In this document: in pieces, positions 14,778-21,517 of the stretch
Numbering within the stretch: position 1 is the stretch's first letter
How the letters are laid out: each line of letters starts with the position of its first letter
NCBI GenBank assembly: GCA_023227945.1
Contig: JALOCC010000011.1
Coordinates: forward strand, 1-47,326
Origin: Candidatus Omnitrophota bacterium
GTDB taxonomy: Bacteria > Omnitrophota > Gorgyraeia > Duberdicusellales > 4484-171
Direction: 5' to 3'
Length of the DNA: 47,326 nt
Position numbers and translations under genes: made by a program
Notes under the pieces: model-generated
Databases searched by the model: none
Told to the model about the DNA's origin: nothing
What the model saw: only the letters and a program-made list of their open reading frames with translations

Positions 14778-15488
14778 TTATACCTCTATAAAACTACCTG
14801 CTACGGCTTTAATAAAATTATTTCCATATTCTTTCTTAAATAATTTAGTTGCTAACCTGCCCGTACAATGCATAGACATAACTTTTTCAACCTGATATAT
14901 CTTAAAAGCAGAAATGATACTCTGAATTCCCTGCTGAGACTCATCCTTTAAATGGAAACCTCCGGCTATTAAATAAATTTGCTCATAAAAATGCTTACGG
15001 ACATTATCAATAATTGTAGTTATTCCCGGATGGGCGCATCCTGTAATTACAGTTAAACCTTTCATTGTTTTTATCACCAGCGACTGCTCATAAATGATCT
15101 TGCCTTCGTATTCACCTTTTAACTCACTAGTGGTGCATATGGTGTCTGTAATTCTTGTCGGTTTATCTACCTCAACAACTCTAGCCCCAAACGACTTAAT
15201 TCTTTCTTTAGTGTCTTGTTGAAGATTCGAGCAGATATATATTGTTAAATCTTTACATTTATTAATTATATTCCACAGCCCGGAAATATGGTCCCAATGA
15301 TTGTGAGAAATAATAATATGTTTTATTTTATTAAGACTTATCTTATATTTTTTGATATTTCTTAAAAAGACGTCCGGGTCACCAAAAGTATCAAATAAAA
15401 TATCTTCCCCTATCAGAAAAGATACCCCCCATTTTCGGATAAACCGCTCCCATTTGCTTGAACCAACTGCAATAATCTTGATATTCAT
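14778..15488 (-). CDS. metallo-beta-lactamase-fold hydrolase
   Basis: About 236 residues from the ATG at 15488, chosen because it overlaps the FmdB stop as ATGA. The metal motif HNHWDHISG follows IIISH. The downstream ligands are likely the His of GCAHPGI, and the Gly-His of AGGFHLKD together with the late MSMHCTG. This pattern is that of the dihydropterin/beta-ribofuranosylaminobenzene-phosphate synthase-like subgroup of the fold. The substrate is unknown. It lies in a run with FmdB, NifU-like and HypA-like genes, suggesting a role linked to metal cofactors. Confidence 0.8.
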   Translation of the reverse strand: MNIKIIAVGSSKWERFIRKWGVSFLIGEDILFDTFGDPDVFLRNIKKYKISLNKIKHIIISHNHWDHISGLWNIINKCKDLTIYICSNLQQDTKERIKSFGARVVEVDKPTRITDTICTTSELKGEYEGKIIYEQSLVIKTMKGLTVITGCAHPGITTIIDNVRKHFYEQIYLIAGGFHLKDESQQGIQSIISAFKIYQVEKVMSMHCTGRLATKLFKKEYGNNFIKAVAGSFIEV

Positions 15489-15733
15489 CGCCCATATCCT
15501 TTTGTATCGTGGCATGGCGGCTTATCGCAGCGCTCAGTTCTTCCGCAACAGGTTTTACCACCCTGCAAACAGCCAATACTGTTGTTGATAGGAACAAATG
15601 TTTGAGAAAATATTTTTTCTAATTTTTTGCTTTCACAAAAGCTACACTTTTTTTCAAGTTTATTTTGCCCAACGCCGATAAGAAATTCACTGATTTTTCC
15701 GCAATCTTTACATTTAAATTCGTAAATAGGCAT
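15485..15733 (-). CDS. FmdB-family zinc-ribbon protein
   Basis: An 82-residue protein beginning MPIYEFKCKDCGKISEFL. The first CxxC pairs with CSFC about 22 residues later, the usual FmdB putative regulatory zinc ribbon. The C-terminal part is unusually cysteine-rich (GKTCCGRTERCDKPPCH), which may bind a further metal or Fe-S centre. Its stop overlaps the start of the metallo-beta-lactamase gene by ATGA, and it starts 5 nt past the NifU-like stop. Function of the family is poorly known. Confidence 0.8.
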   Translation of the reverse strand: MPIYEFKCKDCGKISEFLIGVGQNKLEKKCSFCESKKLEKIFSQTFVPINNSIGCLQGGKTCCGRTERCDKPPCHDTKGYGR

Positions 15734-15738
15734 ATTTA

Positions 15739-16143
15739 TTATTTTTTTAGTAAATAGTCCGCTATGGCCCTATATAAAGTACTGACCGCAAGGATTGAAC
15801 AATGTAAATGCTCGAAAGAAAGATTTTTAAGTTTCTTAATAACTTCTCCAGCAGAAATCGTCAAGGCCTCATTGACTGTTTTATTATGCGCAAGATAGGC
15901 AACCATAAGCCCGCACATCCTTGTTTCTTTACAGCCATCTGTATAACATTTTACTTCAATAATTATTCCTTCTTCTATAACCAAATAAAACTCCATTTCG
16001 TCACCGCAAGGGCCGATAAATACAGCGCAAGCGGTGGGATCATTCATTCTGCCGAAAAATTTTTCTTTCTTAATAATGCTTGATATCGGGGTGGAAAAAT
16101 TAAAATTGCTTACGTTACTCATACCTATCATATCTTTACCCAT
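15739..16143 (-). CDS. NifU/IscU-like Fe-S scaffold protein
   Basis: About 134 residues from the ATG at 16143, which has GAGGTG five bases upstream and overlaps the HypA-like stop. The three scaffold cysteines of IscU are in place: GPCGDEMEF (with its Asp), YTDGCKETR and EHLHCSILA. The spacing fits the NifU N-terminal fold, so it could assemble Fe-S clusters. It lacks the LPPVK chaperone motif and has a long N-terminal stretch before GRMNDP. No IscS/NifS cysteine desulfurase is present here, so sulfur would come from elsewhere. It may be dedicated to the metal cluster of this region. Confidence 0.78.
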   Translation of the reverse strand: MGKDMIGMSNVSNFNFSTPISSIIKKEKFFGRMNDPTACAVFIGPCGDEMEFYLVIEEGIIIEVKCYTDGCKETRMCGLMVAYLAHNKTVNEALTISAGEVIKKLKNLSFEHLHCSILAVSTLYRAIADYLLKK

Positions 16144-16486
16144 TTTGCACCTCAATTGACTCAACAAAACATTCGGGGGTTTCCTTAACAGATAAATTTG
16201 CGCTTTGACATTCCGGGCAGGAAAAAATCATTTTTGCCGAAAAGAATGCCTTTCTACACGAATTACATTTAATTTCAATTTCACTGGTCTTAATATCCAG
16301 AACAATACCCTCTAAGTTAGTTCCTTCAACCGTTGCGCCAAAAGTTTCTTTTAAAGTTTCGGGTTTGACGTGGCTTAAAGGGCTTAGCTTTACATTAATG
16401 GCGCAAATACGCGTATTTTTTCCTAATTCTTTAAGCTTATTATTCGCAACTTCTTGTATCTGTTTAGCAAATACCGTATCATGCAT
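16136..16486 (-). CDS. HypA-like nickel metallochaperone
   Basis: A 116-residue protein starting MHDTVFAKQI, with the His2 that HypA uses to bind nickel. The zinc domain has CNSC and CPEC pairs at about residues 74-93, and the SPLSHVKPETLKETFGATVEG block is typical. HypA hands nickel to hydrogenase or urease maturation factors. No hydrogenase or HypB is in the window, although NikR is, so the client is unknown. It is longer at the C-terminus than classical HypA, with ETPECFVESIEV. It is tightly packed between the ATPase and the NifU-like genes. Confidence 0.8.
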   Translation of the reverse strand: MHDTVFAKQIQEVANNKLKELGKNTRICAINVKLSPLSHVKPETLKETFGATVEGTNLEGIVLDIKTSEIEIKCNSCRKAFFSAKMIFSCPECQSANLSVKETPECFVESIEVQNG

Positions 16487-16508
16487 AAACTATCTCCTTG
16501 GTAGATTC

Positions 16509-17369
16509 TTAACCAACATTATTTACTACTGTTTCCCAAATCGCAGTAATTTTTTCGCGAATAATGCCGCTACAAAATTCAACTGCCGGTACAGTTTTAA
16601 CTATTGAACGGTTAACCTCTAAAGAAAAGGGTATCTGGCCTATAATATTGATGTTTTTGACTTTGCAAAACTCTTCTATTAACTTAGAGTTTTGTAGATT
16701 CAAATCGTATTTATTAATTACGACCCCTGTCTTAATATCAAAATGCGCGGCCACTTCTAAAACTCTTGTCATATCATGTATGCCCGATACTGTCGGCTCA
16801 GTAACAATGACAGCTAAATCAACCCCGGATAAAGAAGCAATTACCGGGCAGCCTATTCCTGGGGGGCCGTCTATAATTATATAATCTGTTTTTTCTCTGT
16901 CGGCAATTTCTTTCGCTACCTGCCTGATTTTTGAGACCAGTTTTCCTGAATTTTCAGAAGCTATGCCTAACTTAGCATGCACAAAGGGGCCATATTTACT
17001 TTCTGAGATAAACCACTCGCCGGATAAGTTTTCTTCCATAGCTACGGCGTTTGCCGGACATATATAAACACATAAACCACAGCCTTCGCAAGAAATAGAA
17101 TCAACCGCAAAATTCTGATTTATAGCGTTGAAACGGCAAGCTTTAATGCACTTGCCGCATTCTTTACAAAGCGCTCTATCAATTCTTGCTGTCTTTCCGC
17201 TTTTAAATTCATTACGTTCTTTAATCTTCGGATGTAGCAAAAGATGCAAATCTGCGGCATCTACGTCGCAATCAACCATAACTTTATTCCTGGCTAAGGC
17301 AGCAAAAGAAGCAGAAAGAATGGTTTTGCCGGTGCCGCCTTTTCCGCTAATAACAACGATTTGTTTCAT
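16509..17369 (-). CDS. MinD/Mrp-type ATPase with ferredoxin insert (second copy)
   Basis: A 286-residue P-loop ATPase. It has the deviant Walker A GKGGTGKT (residues 8-15), the DCDVDAADLHL switch, a two-[4Fe-4S] ferredoxin insert (CKECGKCIKAC and CEGCGLCVYIC at about 68-106) and the DGPPGIGCPVIASLSG block. Such proteins occur in pairs with NifX-like proteins in anaerobes and are thought to act in Fe-S or metal-cofactor handling. Its start overlaps the C_GCAxxG_C_C gene as ATGA. The paralogue at 17730-18596 shares all motifs, so the two may work as a heterodimer. Confidence 0.88.
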   Translation of the reverse strand: MKQIVVISGKGGTGKTILSASFAALARNKVMVDCDVDAADLHLLLHPKIKERNEFKSGKTARIDRALCKECGKCIKACRFNAINQNFAVDSISCEGCGLCVYICPANAVAMEENLSGEWFISESKYGPFVHAKLGIASENSGKLVSKIRQVAKEIADREKTDYIIIDGPPGIGCPVIASLSGVDLAVIVTEPTVSGIHDMTRVLEVAAHFDIKTGVVINKYDLNLQNSKLIEEFCKVKNINIIGQIPFSLEVNRSIVKTVPAVEFCSGIIREKITAIWETVVNNVG

Positions 17370-17719
17370 TTATTTTTTACCCCAACCAGAAATTCAGTTG
17401 CTTTTTCTACGCAGCTTACACAGGGAATCTTTCTTTTAGAACGTATTTCTTTGCATGTAAGCGCACTTGCGTGGGTAGTAAAGAAATTTTTGCACTCTTC
17501 AAGTTTATCTTTTCTTGTCTCCTCAAGAATATACAATGCAGCATACAGGCTGCCGCAATATCCATTCGGAGCTTTACCCCCACCTGCACCGGTATGAGCG
17601 TTAATGGCTTCTTCGGGTAATTGAAATAGCTCCCTGCATGCGGCAATAACTGCCTGGGCACAATTTAAACGTGGGCCATTTTCTCCTAAGAAGTACTGTC
17701 GCGCTTTTTTGACAATCAT
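17366..17719 (-). CDS. C_GCAxxG_C_C family redox protein
   Basis: A 117-residue protein with the family cysteines: LNCAQAVIAAC near the start, GGGKAPNGYCGSLYAA, then CKNFF, LTCKEI and IPCVSCVEKA. Members are thought to bind Fe-S clusters or act as redox proteins, but none is well characterised. It lies between the two ferredoxin-type ATPases, overlapping the second by four bases, which suggests it works with them. AAAGG precedes the ATG at 17719. Confidence 0.8.
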   Translation of the reverse strand: MIVKKARQYFLGENGPRLNCAQAVIAACRELFQLPEEAINAHTGAGGGKAPNGYCGSLYAALYILEETRKDKLEECKNFFTTHASALTCKEIRSKRKIPCVSCVEKATEFLVGVKNK

Positions 17720-17729
17720 TTTAATACCT

Positions 17730-18596
17730 TTATTGAGTATCCTCTTTTTTAGCTAAGCAATTAACACTTTGAAATATTTTGTTAAATATCTGTTTATATC
17801 CCGGTATCGCTTCGACAATATTTATGCCTCTAGAATAAGATTCGGCAATCTTCATATCAAAAGGAATTTGCGCAAGAACAGGAATTTTTTCCTTTAAACA
17901 ATATTCTTCAACCTCTCCATTTCCTATATCTGAGCGGTTAATAATAACTCCAAATGGAATGACTAACTTTCGCACGACTTCAACAGCTAGAATCAGATCG
18001 TTAAGACCAAAAGGTGTGGGCTCAGTTACCAAAATACAGAAATCACTTCCTTTAATCGATGCAATAACCGGACAGGATGTTCCAGGGGGAGCGTCAATAA
18101 TTACTGTTTTGCTGGGACTGCTATAATGTCTGACCTGACGGATTAACGGCGGTGACATTATTTCACCAATGTTAAGTTTCCCATGAATAAATTCGATATT
18201 AGCGGCATGCCCAAACTCTATTACTCCAATTTCCTTATTCACTTCATTGATAGCTTCTTGCGGACACAATAGGCTACAAGCGCCGCAACCATGGCAAAGA
18301 TGAGAAAAAATCAAAACTGAACCTTTTTTATTTTCTGTTTTAGGTAAAACCGCGATAGCATTATAAGCGCATACCTTGGCACATTTACCGCAATAATCAC
18401 ATTTCTCTTCATTAACCTTTGGAACAGGAATAAAAGCCTGCTTTCTTTCTTCTATTTCCGGTTTTAAAAATAAATGGGCATTCGGCTCTTCTACGTCACA
18501 ATCTAGTAATTGCACATTATCTAACGATAACGCTAAATTCACCGCAACTGTGGTCTTACCGGTTCCGCCTTTTCCACTTGCAACTGAAATAATCAT
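17730..18596 (-). CDS. MinD/Mrp-type ATPase with ferredoxin insert (first copy)
   Basis: A 288-residue paralogue of the 16509-17369 product. Walker A GKGGTGKTT, DCDVEEPNAHLFL, ferredoxin insert with CDYCGKCAKVC and CHGCGACSLLC, and DAPPGTSCPVIASIKG are all present. It starts as an ATGA overlap with the methyltransferase stop and is followed 10 nt later by the C_GCAxxG_C_C gene. The pair plus NifX-like proteins resembles clusters seen in methanogens and anaerobic bacteria. Electron transfer coupled to ATP-driven cofactor insertion is a reasonable hypothesis. Confidence 0.88.
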   Translation of the reverse strand: MIISVASGKGGTGKTTVAVNLALSLDNVQLLDCDVEEPNAHLFLKPEIEERKQAFIPVPKVNEEKCDYCGKCAKVCAYNAIAVLPKTENKKGSVLIFSHLCHGCGACSLLCPQEAINEVNKEIGVIEFGHAANIEFIHGKLNIGEIMSPPLIRQVRHYSSPSKTVIIDAPPGTSCPVIASIKGSDFCILVTEPTPFGLNDLILAVEVVRKLVIPFGVIINRSDIGNGEVEEYCLKEKIPVLAQIPFDMKIAESYSRGINIVEAIPGYKQIFNKIFQSVNCLAKKEDTQ

Positions 18597-19204
18597 ATTA
18601 ATAGATGATAAGCGATTAAAACTTCCTGAAATTGGCTTTTATGTTTTTCTATCTTAAAGCCTTTGGTAATTAAATGCTTCTCTATGTCCGCTAAGGTAGT
18701 TTTGCTTACTTGATGGGTATTTCCTTCGCTTTTGTGTATTGTATCCATTAGTTGAAAACCCTCCAGAGTAAAATCGCTTAAAACAATTCTGCCTTCAAAA
18801 GAAAGCACACGGATAAACTCATCCATAACTTTATAAGGATTTGTAAGATGATGGAGTGTGTTGACGGAAAAAACCATGTCAAAAGTTGCATCTTTAAAAC
18901 TTAAATGTTCGCCGTTTTCAATCCGGAAATCAACCAGGCTATCTAAACCAAAATATCTTAAGATAAGTTTAGCAAATTTTTGTTCTTCTTCGGAAATATC
19001 GAAAGTAGTAAAACGATAGCCTTGCTTGGCAAGGCTAAGCGCAAAATGCCCTTTGCCGGTTCCGGCCTCTAAAATATCTCCAAAGAGAGGCTGGGCTTTT
19101 GCGACAATAAATTCTCTTTCTTTATCGATATCGCAGCCAAAACTTTTATATAAGGCTTTACGCTCTAAATACCTTTGATGATTTTCTAAGACTTGTTTCT
19201 CCAA
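18593..19204 (-). CDS. class I SAM-dependent methyltransferase
   Basis: A 203-residue protein with the SAM-binding motif I FGDILEAGTGKGHFALSLA, motif II FTTFDISEEEQ and the later FDMVFSVNTLHHLTNPYKVM block, the Methyltransf_11 style. The substrate is not evident. The TTG at 19204 has AAAGGAG about 13 nt upstream, so the exact start is uncertain. It lies inside the NifX/MinD cluster and its stop overlaps the first ATPase gene, so it probably belongs to the same pathway. Confidence 0.8.
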   Translation of the reverse strand: MEKQVLENHQRYLERKALYKSFGCDIDKEREFIVAKAQPLFGDILEAGTGKGHFALSLAKQGYRFTTFDISEEEQKFAKLILRYFGLDSLVDFRIENGEHLSFKDATFDMVFSVNTLHHLTNPYKVMDEFIRVLSFEGRIVLSDFTLEGFQLMDTIHKSEGNTHQVSKTTLADIEKHLITKGFKIEKHKSQFQEVLIAYHLLI

Positions 19205-19253
19205 GATTTGACTTTAACTCCTTTGATATTTGCGCCATAGATAGCAAAATGAT

Positions 19254-19505
19254 TTAATCATGCTCTTCAAACATTTTGTCTTGAGTTTGGTCATTCTTTC
19301 TAATCCACTCTATCAACATTGCCGTATGTTCTTTTTCTTCGTTCATATTGTGTGCGAGAATTTTCTTCAGTGATTCATCATTTGTAGCGTCAATACGTTC
19401 CTGATAAAAATCTATTGCTTCAAGCTCTTCTCTCAAAGACTTCCTTGCTCTTTCCAAATCAAGATGTTTTGGGTCTATTTTTTCAATCGGCTCAAAAAAC
19501 GGCAT
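19254..19505 (-). CDS. encapsulated-ferritin-like (EncFtn) protein
   Basis: An 83-residue two-helix protein. EELEAIDFYQERIDA and AHNMNEEKEHTAMLIEWI match the encapsulated ferritin of Rhodospirillum rubrum. Its iron ligands Glu32, Glu62 and His65 and entry-site Tyr39 correspond to Glu27, Glu57, His60 and Tyr34 with a constant offset of five, and Trp38 is Phe33. EncFtn forms a decameric ring of dimers with ferroxidase activity and normally needs an encapsulin shell for storage. No encapsulin gene is in the window, and the C-terminus (DKMFEEHD) lacks a visible cargo-loading peptide. AAGGAGG precedes the ATG at 19505. Confidence 0.82.
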   Translation of the reverse strand: MPFFEPIEKIDPKHLDLERARKSLREELEAIDFYQERIDATNDESLKKILAHNMNEEKEHTAMLIEWIRKNDQTQDKMFEEHD

Positions 19506-19525
19506 AAAACGCCTCCTTAATATTA

Positions 19526-19894
19526 TTATTTTCCCATACCAAATTTTGACTTTACGCTGGGAGCTTGGGTAATTTTAAGTTTTCCGGCTTTATATTGTTC
19601 TATTGCCTCTTTAATATTACCTGATACACCAGTATAAATTTCAATACCCGCAGCATTTAGAGTTTGATACGCATTCGGGCCTACGTTGCCAGTTAAAACA
19701 GCTTTTGTCCCATAAGACGCTACGAACTGGGCAGATTGTATTCCTGCGCCACCTTGGAATTGCGCGTTGTTATTTTCCTGAGCTTCAAAGTTTCCTGTTC
19801 CAGTATCATAAATGATAAAATAGGCGCATCTTCCAAAACGGGAGTCAACAGTTGAATCCAAGGTCTTGCCAGAAGAGGTAATGCAAATTTTCAT
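19526..19894 (-). CDS. NifX/NifB-type dinitrogenase Fe-Mo cofactor domain protein (second)
   Basis: A 122-residue single-domain protein. MKICITSSGKTLDSTVDSRF, then FGRCAYFIIYD, GGAGIQSAQFVASYGTKAVL and GNVGPNAYQTLNAAGIEIY are the family blocks (RNase H-like fold). In nitrogen fixers such domains carry FeMo-co precursors. In non-fixers with MinD-type partners the ligand is unknown and no nitrogenase genes are visible. AGG precedes the ATG at 19894. It is paired with the similar gene at 19911-20276. Confidence 0.85.
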   Translation of the reverse strand: MKICITSSGKTLDSTVDSRFGRCAYFIIYDTGTGNFEAQENNNAQFQGGAGIQSAQFVASYGTKAVLTGNVGPNAYQTLNAAGIEIYTGVSGNIKEAIEQYKAGKLKITQAPSVKSKFGMGK

Positions 19895-19910
19895 CTTTTA
19901 CCTGCCTTTT

Positions 19911-20276
19911 TTAGTGACACTCTCCGCCATGCTCATGGCAAGCATCTAAACCGCCTAAAGTATTTTTCAGAAAATCATCAATAGCATCTTTTACTTTTCC
20001 GGAATACCCGAATACTTGTACTCCTGCGCTAGCAAATTTAGCTTGAGCGCCCATTCCCATTCCTCCGGAAATAACATGAGTTATTTTGTGTTTTAGGATT
20101 TCATCTACAGCCACACAGCCACCGCCACCATGAACAGCGTTATTAACAACTGTACGCACGCCCTTAACCTTATTATTCTCGATATCAGCCAGTAAGAAGT
20201 ATTTACATTGGCCGAAATGCTGCGACACATTTCCATGGATACCGCTATCTTCATCTAAAGTTATACCTAGTCTCAT
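19911..20276 (-). CDS. NifX/NifB-type dinitrogenase Fe-Mo cofactor domain protein (first)
   Basis: About 121 residues from the ATG at 20276, which AAGGAAGG precedes at good spacing (a TTG at 20282 is also in frame). It shows MRLGITLDEDSGIHGNVSQH, FGQCKYFLLADI, GGGGCVAVDEILKHKITHVI and SGGMGMGAQAKFASAGVQVF. The end CHEHGGECH adds a His/Cys metal site absent from its neighbour. Probably a cytoplasmic carrier of a metal cluster handed over by the MinD-type ATPases. Confidence 0.85.
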   Translation of the reverse strand: MRLGITLDEDSGIHGNVSQHFGQCKYFLLADIENNKVKGVRTVVNNAVHGGGGCVAVDEILKHKITHVISGGMGMGAQAKFASAGVQVFGYSGKVKDAIDDFLKNTLGGLDACHEHGGECH

Positions 20277-20329
20277 AATCAACCTTCCTTTTTCTATTTG
20301 CTAATTTAAATAGAGAGCTACCTTCTCTA

Positions 20330-20689
20330 CTATTCCTTATTAGACTGTTTTTCAAGAATTGTTATTCTTTGCTTAACCTCATTAAGTTCTTTTTCCAAAA
20401 CCGAAGCTTCTTCTTTTAACATTTGCGTTTCTTCCTTTGCGGTTAAGCTTGCTGAATTAGCAGGGTACAATCCTCTCCCAAAAACAGGATAACCCAAAGA
20501 AGCTCTTTGCCGGCCGGTCAACCCGGTTGCGTAGTATAAATTTCTGCATCCTCTGCCGCCGCCCCTATTAAAAAATCTTCGGCTAGAAACCTGAGATTGT
20601 ATAGCACCTGTTGGCATAACACAAAAACCTCTTCCACCCCCACTCATAGGGCCTAAACCTGCCGGGCCTGTTCCATCAAATCTTGGCAT
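20330..20689 (-). CDS. DUF5320 family protein
   Basis: A 119-residue protein. The glycine-rich N-terminus MPRFDGTGPAGLGPMSGGGR, followed by GFC, and a C-terminal coiled coil (about 83-116, KEEASVLEKELNEVKQRI) are typical of DUF5320. These small proteins accompany NifX-like and MinD-type genes in anaerobes and have no known function. The ATG at 20689 has a strong AGGAGG. A Fur-type box lies 22 nt upstream (20711-20725), so iron or another metal probably controls the unit that starts here. Confidence 0.82.
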   Translation of the reverse strand: MPRFDGTGPAGLGPMSGGGRGFCVMPTGAIQSQVSSRRFFNRGGGRGCRNLYYATGLTGRQRASLGYPVFGRGLYPANSASLTAKEETQMLKEEASVLEKELNEVKQRITILEKQSNKE

Positions 20690-20710
20690 ATTATACCTCC
20701 TCTTTGTTAT

Positions 20711-20725
20711 TGGAAATCATTTCCA
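20711..20725. promoter_or_regulatory. Fur-family operator upstream of the DUF5320-NifX unit
   Basis: Perfect 7-1-7 palindrome TGGAAATCATTTCCA between the fur stop (20749) and the DUF5320 start (20689). It nearly matches the box in front of the adjacent fur gene (TGGAAATGGTTTCCA at 21253-21267), so that regulator probably controls both. Confidence 0.72.
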
Positions 20726-20748
20726 TTAAATAGTCAAAAAAATATAGT

Positions 20749-21225
20749 TTACTTTCCTTTCTTGCTACATTTTCCGCATGTTCCGTAAAACTGGATTAAA
20801 TGGTTATTGATTTTAAAATCATATTTCTTTGATAAACCTTTTTCGGTTTCCTGCAACAATTTGACTTCCTCATCAATAAAATCAGTATAATCAATCACTC
20901 TATTGCAGGAAGTACAAACCAAATGATGGTGATGATTATCCTTTTTCGGGCCTTCTGCCAATTCATACCTTGCCCGGCCGTCGCCAAAATCAAATTTAAA
21001 CACCAGACCTAAATTAACTAAAATATCTAAAGTCCTGTAAATAGTAGTTAAACCTATATTAGGATATGAAGGATGAACCTTCATATAGATATCTTCCGCG
21101 CTTAAATGCTTCTCTGCTTTGGATAATACGTCAAGAATTGCTTCGCGGCCCATAGTAATCCTATAACCGCAACCCCTGAATTTCCCCTGCCACCAAGGTG
21201 AGCCCCTACAATTTCTATTTGGCAT
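20749..21225 (-). CDS. Fur-family metalloregulator (second)
   Basis: A 158-residue Fur/PerR-type protein. The winged helix has RITMGREAILDVLSKAEKHL and GLTTIYRTLDILVNLGL. The metal region reads DNHHHHLVCTSC, and CGKC near the end completes the structural zinc site. The N-terminus (MPNRNCRGSPWWQGKFRGCG) is unusual, glycine/cysteine-rich and recalls the DUF5320 start. AAGGAG precedes the ATG. It differs from the Zur-type protein at 12627, and its own boxes (TGGAAAT...) differ from the Zur palindrome. It probably senses iron or redox state for the NifX/MinD cluster downstream. Confidence 0.88.
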   Translation of the reverse strand: MPNRNCRGSPWWQGKFRGCGYRITMGREAILDVLSKAEKHLSAEDIYMKVHPSYPNIGLTTIYRTLDILVNLGLVFKFDFGDGRARYELAEGPKKDNHHHHLVCTSCNRVIDYTDFIDEEVKLLQETEKGLSKKYDFKINNHLIQFYGTCGKCSKKGK

Positions 21226-21252
21226 ATCGCTATCTCCTTAATAAACTGTTAT

Positions 21253-21267
21253 TGGAAATGGTTTCCA
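21253..21267. promoter_or_regulatory. Fur-family operator upstream of the second fur gene
   Basis: TGGAAATGGTTTCCA, palindromic except at one pair, lies five bases downstream of the -10 element of this gene, over the predicted transcription start. Confidence 0.7.
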
Positions 21268-21272
21268 TTTTT

Positions 21273-21301
21273 AATATAACATAATCGCTCATTTTTGTCA
21301 A
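21273..21301 (-). promoter_or_regulatory. promoter of the second fur gene
   Basis: On the minus strand TTGACA (21296-21301), 17-nt spacer, TATATT (21273-21278), a near-consensus sigma-70 promoter directly upstream of the Fur box. Confidence 0.7.
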
Positions 21302-21379
21302 GGGGGATTCCTAGCCATAACAACGCGACATGATTAGCAGGTAATCTTTTTGCATGCAGCTTAAGTGAGGCTAGAGAGT

Positions 21380-21517
21380 TTTTCACAATCCTCTCACGAG
21401 GGCAGACATATTCAACAAGGGGACGACCTCTCTGTAAACAGCTCTTGGAAAGTTAGAGAACCCTTCTTTATCCACTTCGAAGAGCAGACATATTTCACGA
21501 AAGAGCACCCTCTCCGT
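21380..21517. repeat. 82-bp-period repeat, two units
   Basis: Two units in register, with the anchor GGGCAGACATATTC at 21400 and GAGCAGACATATTTC at 21482, exactly 82 bp apart. The first unit carries ACCTCTCTGTAAACAGCTC at about 21426 and the second CACCCTCTCCGTTTAC. The gap between fur (21225) and the MATE gene (21518) has no ORF. Confidence 0.7.

Noticed and set aside
19526..20276. Nitrogen-fixation accessory genes (NifX/NifB)
   Set aside because: Only the carrier-type domain is present. There are no nifHDK or radical-SAM NifB genes, and this domain is common in non-fixing anaerobes.
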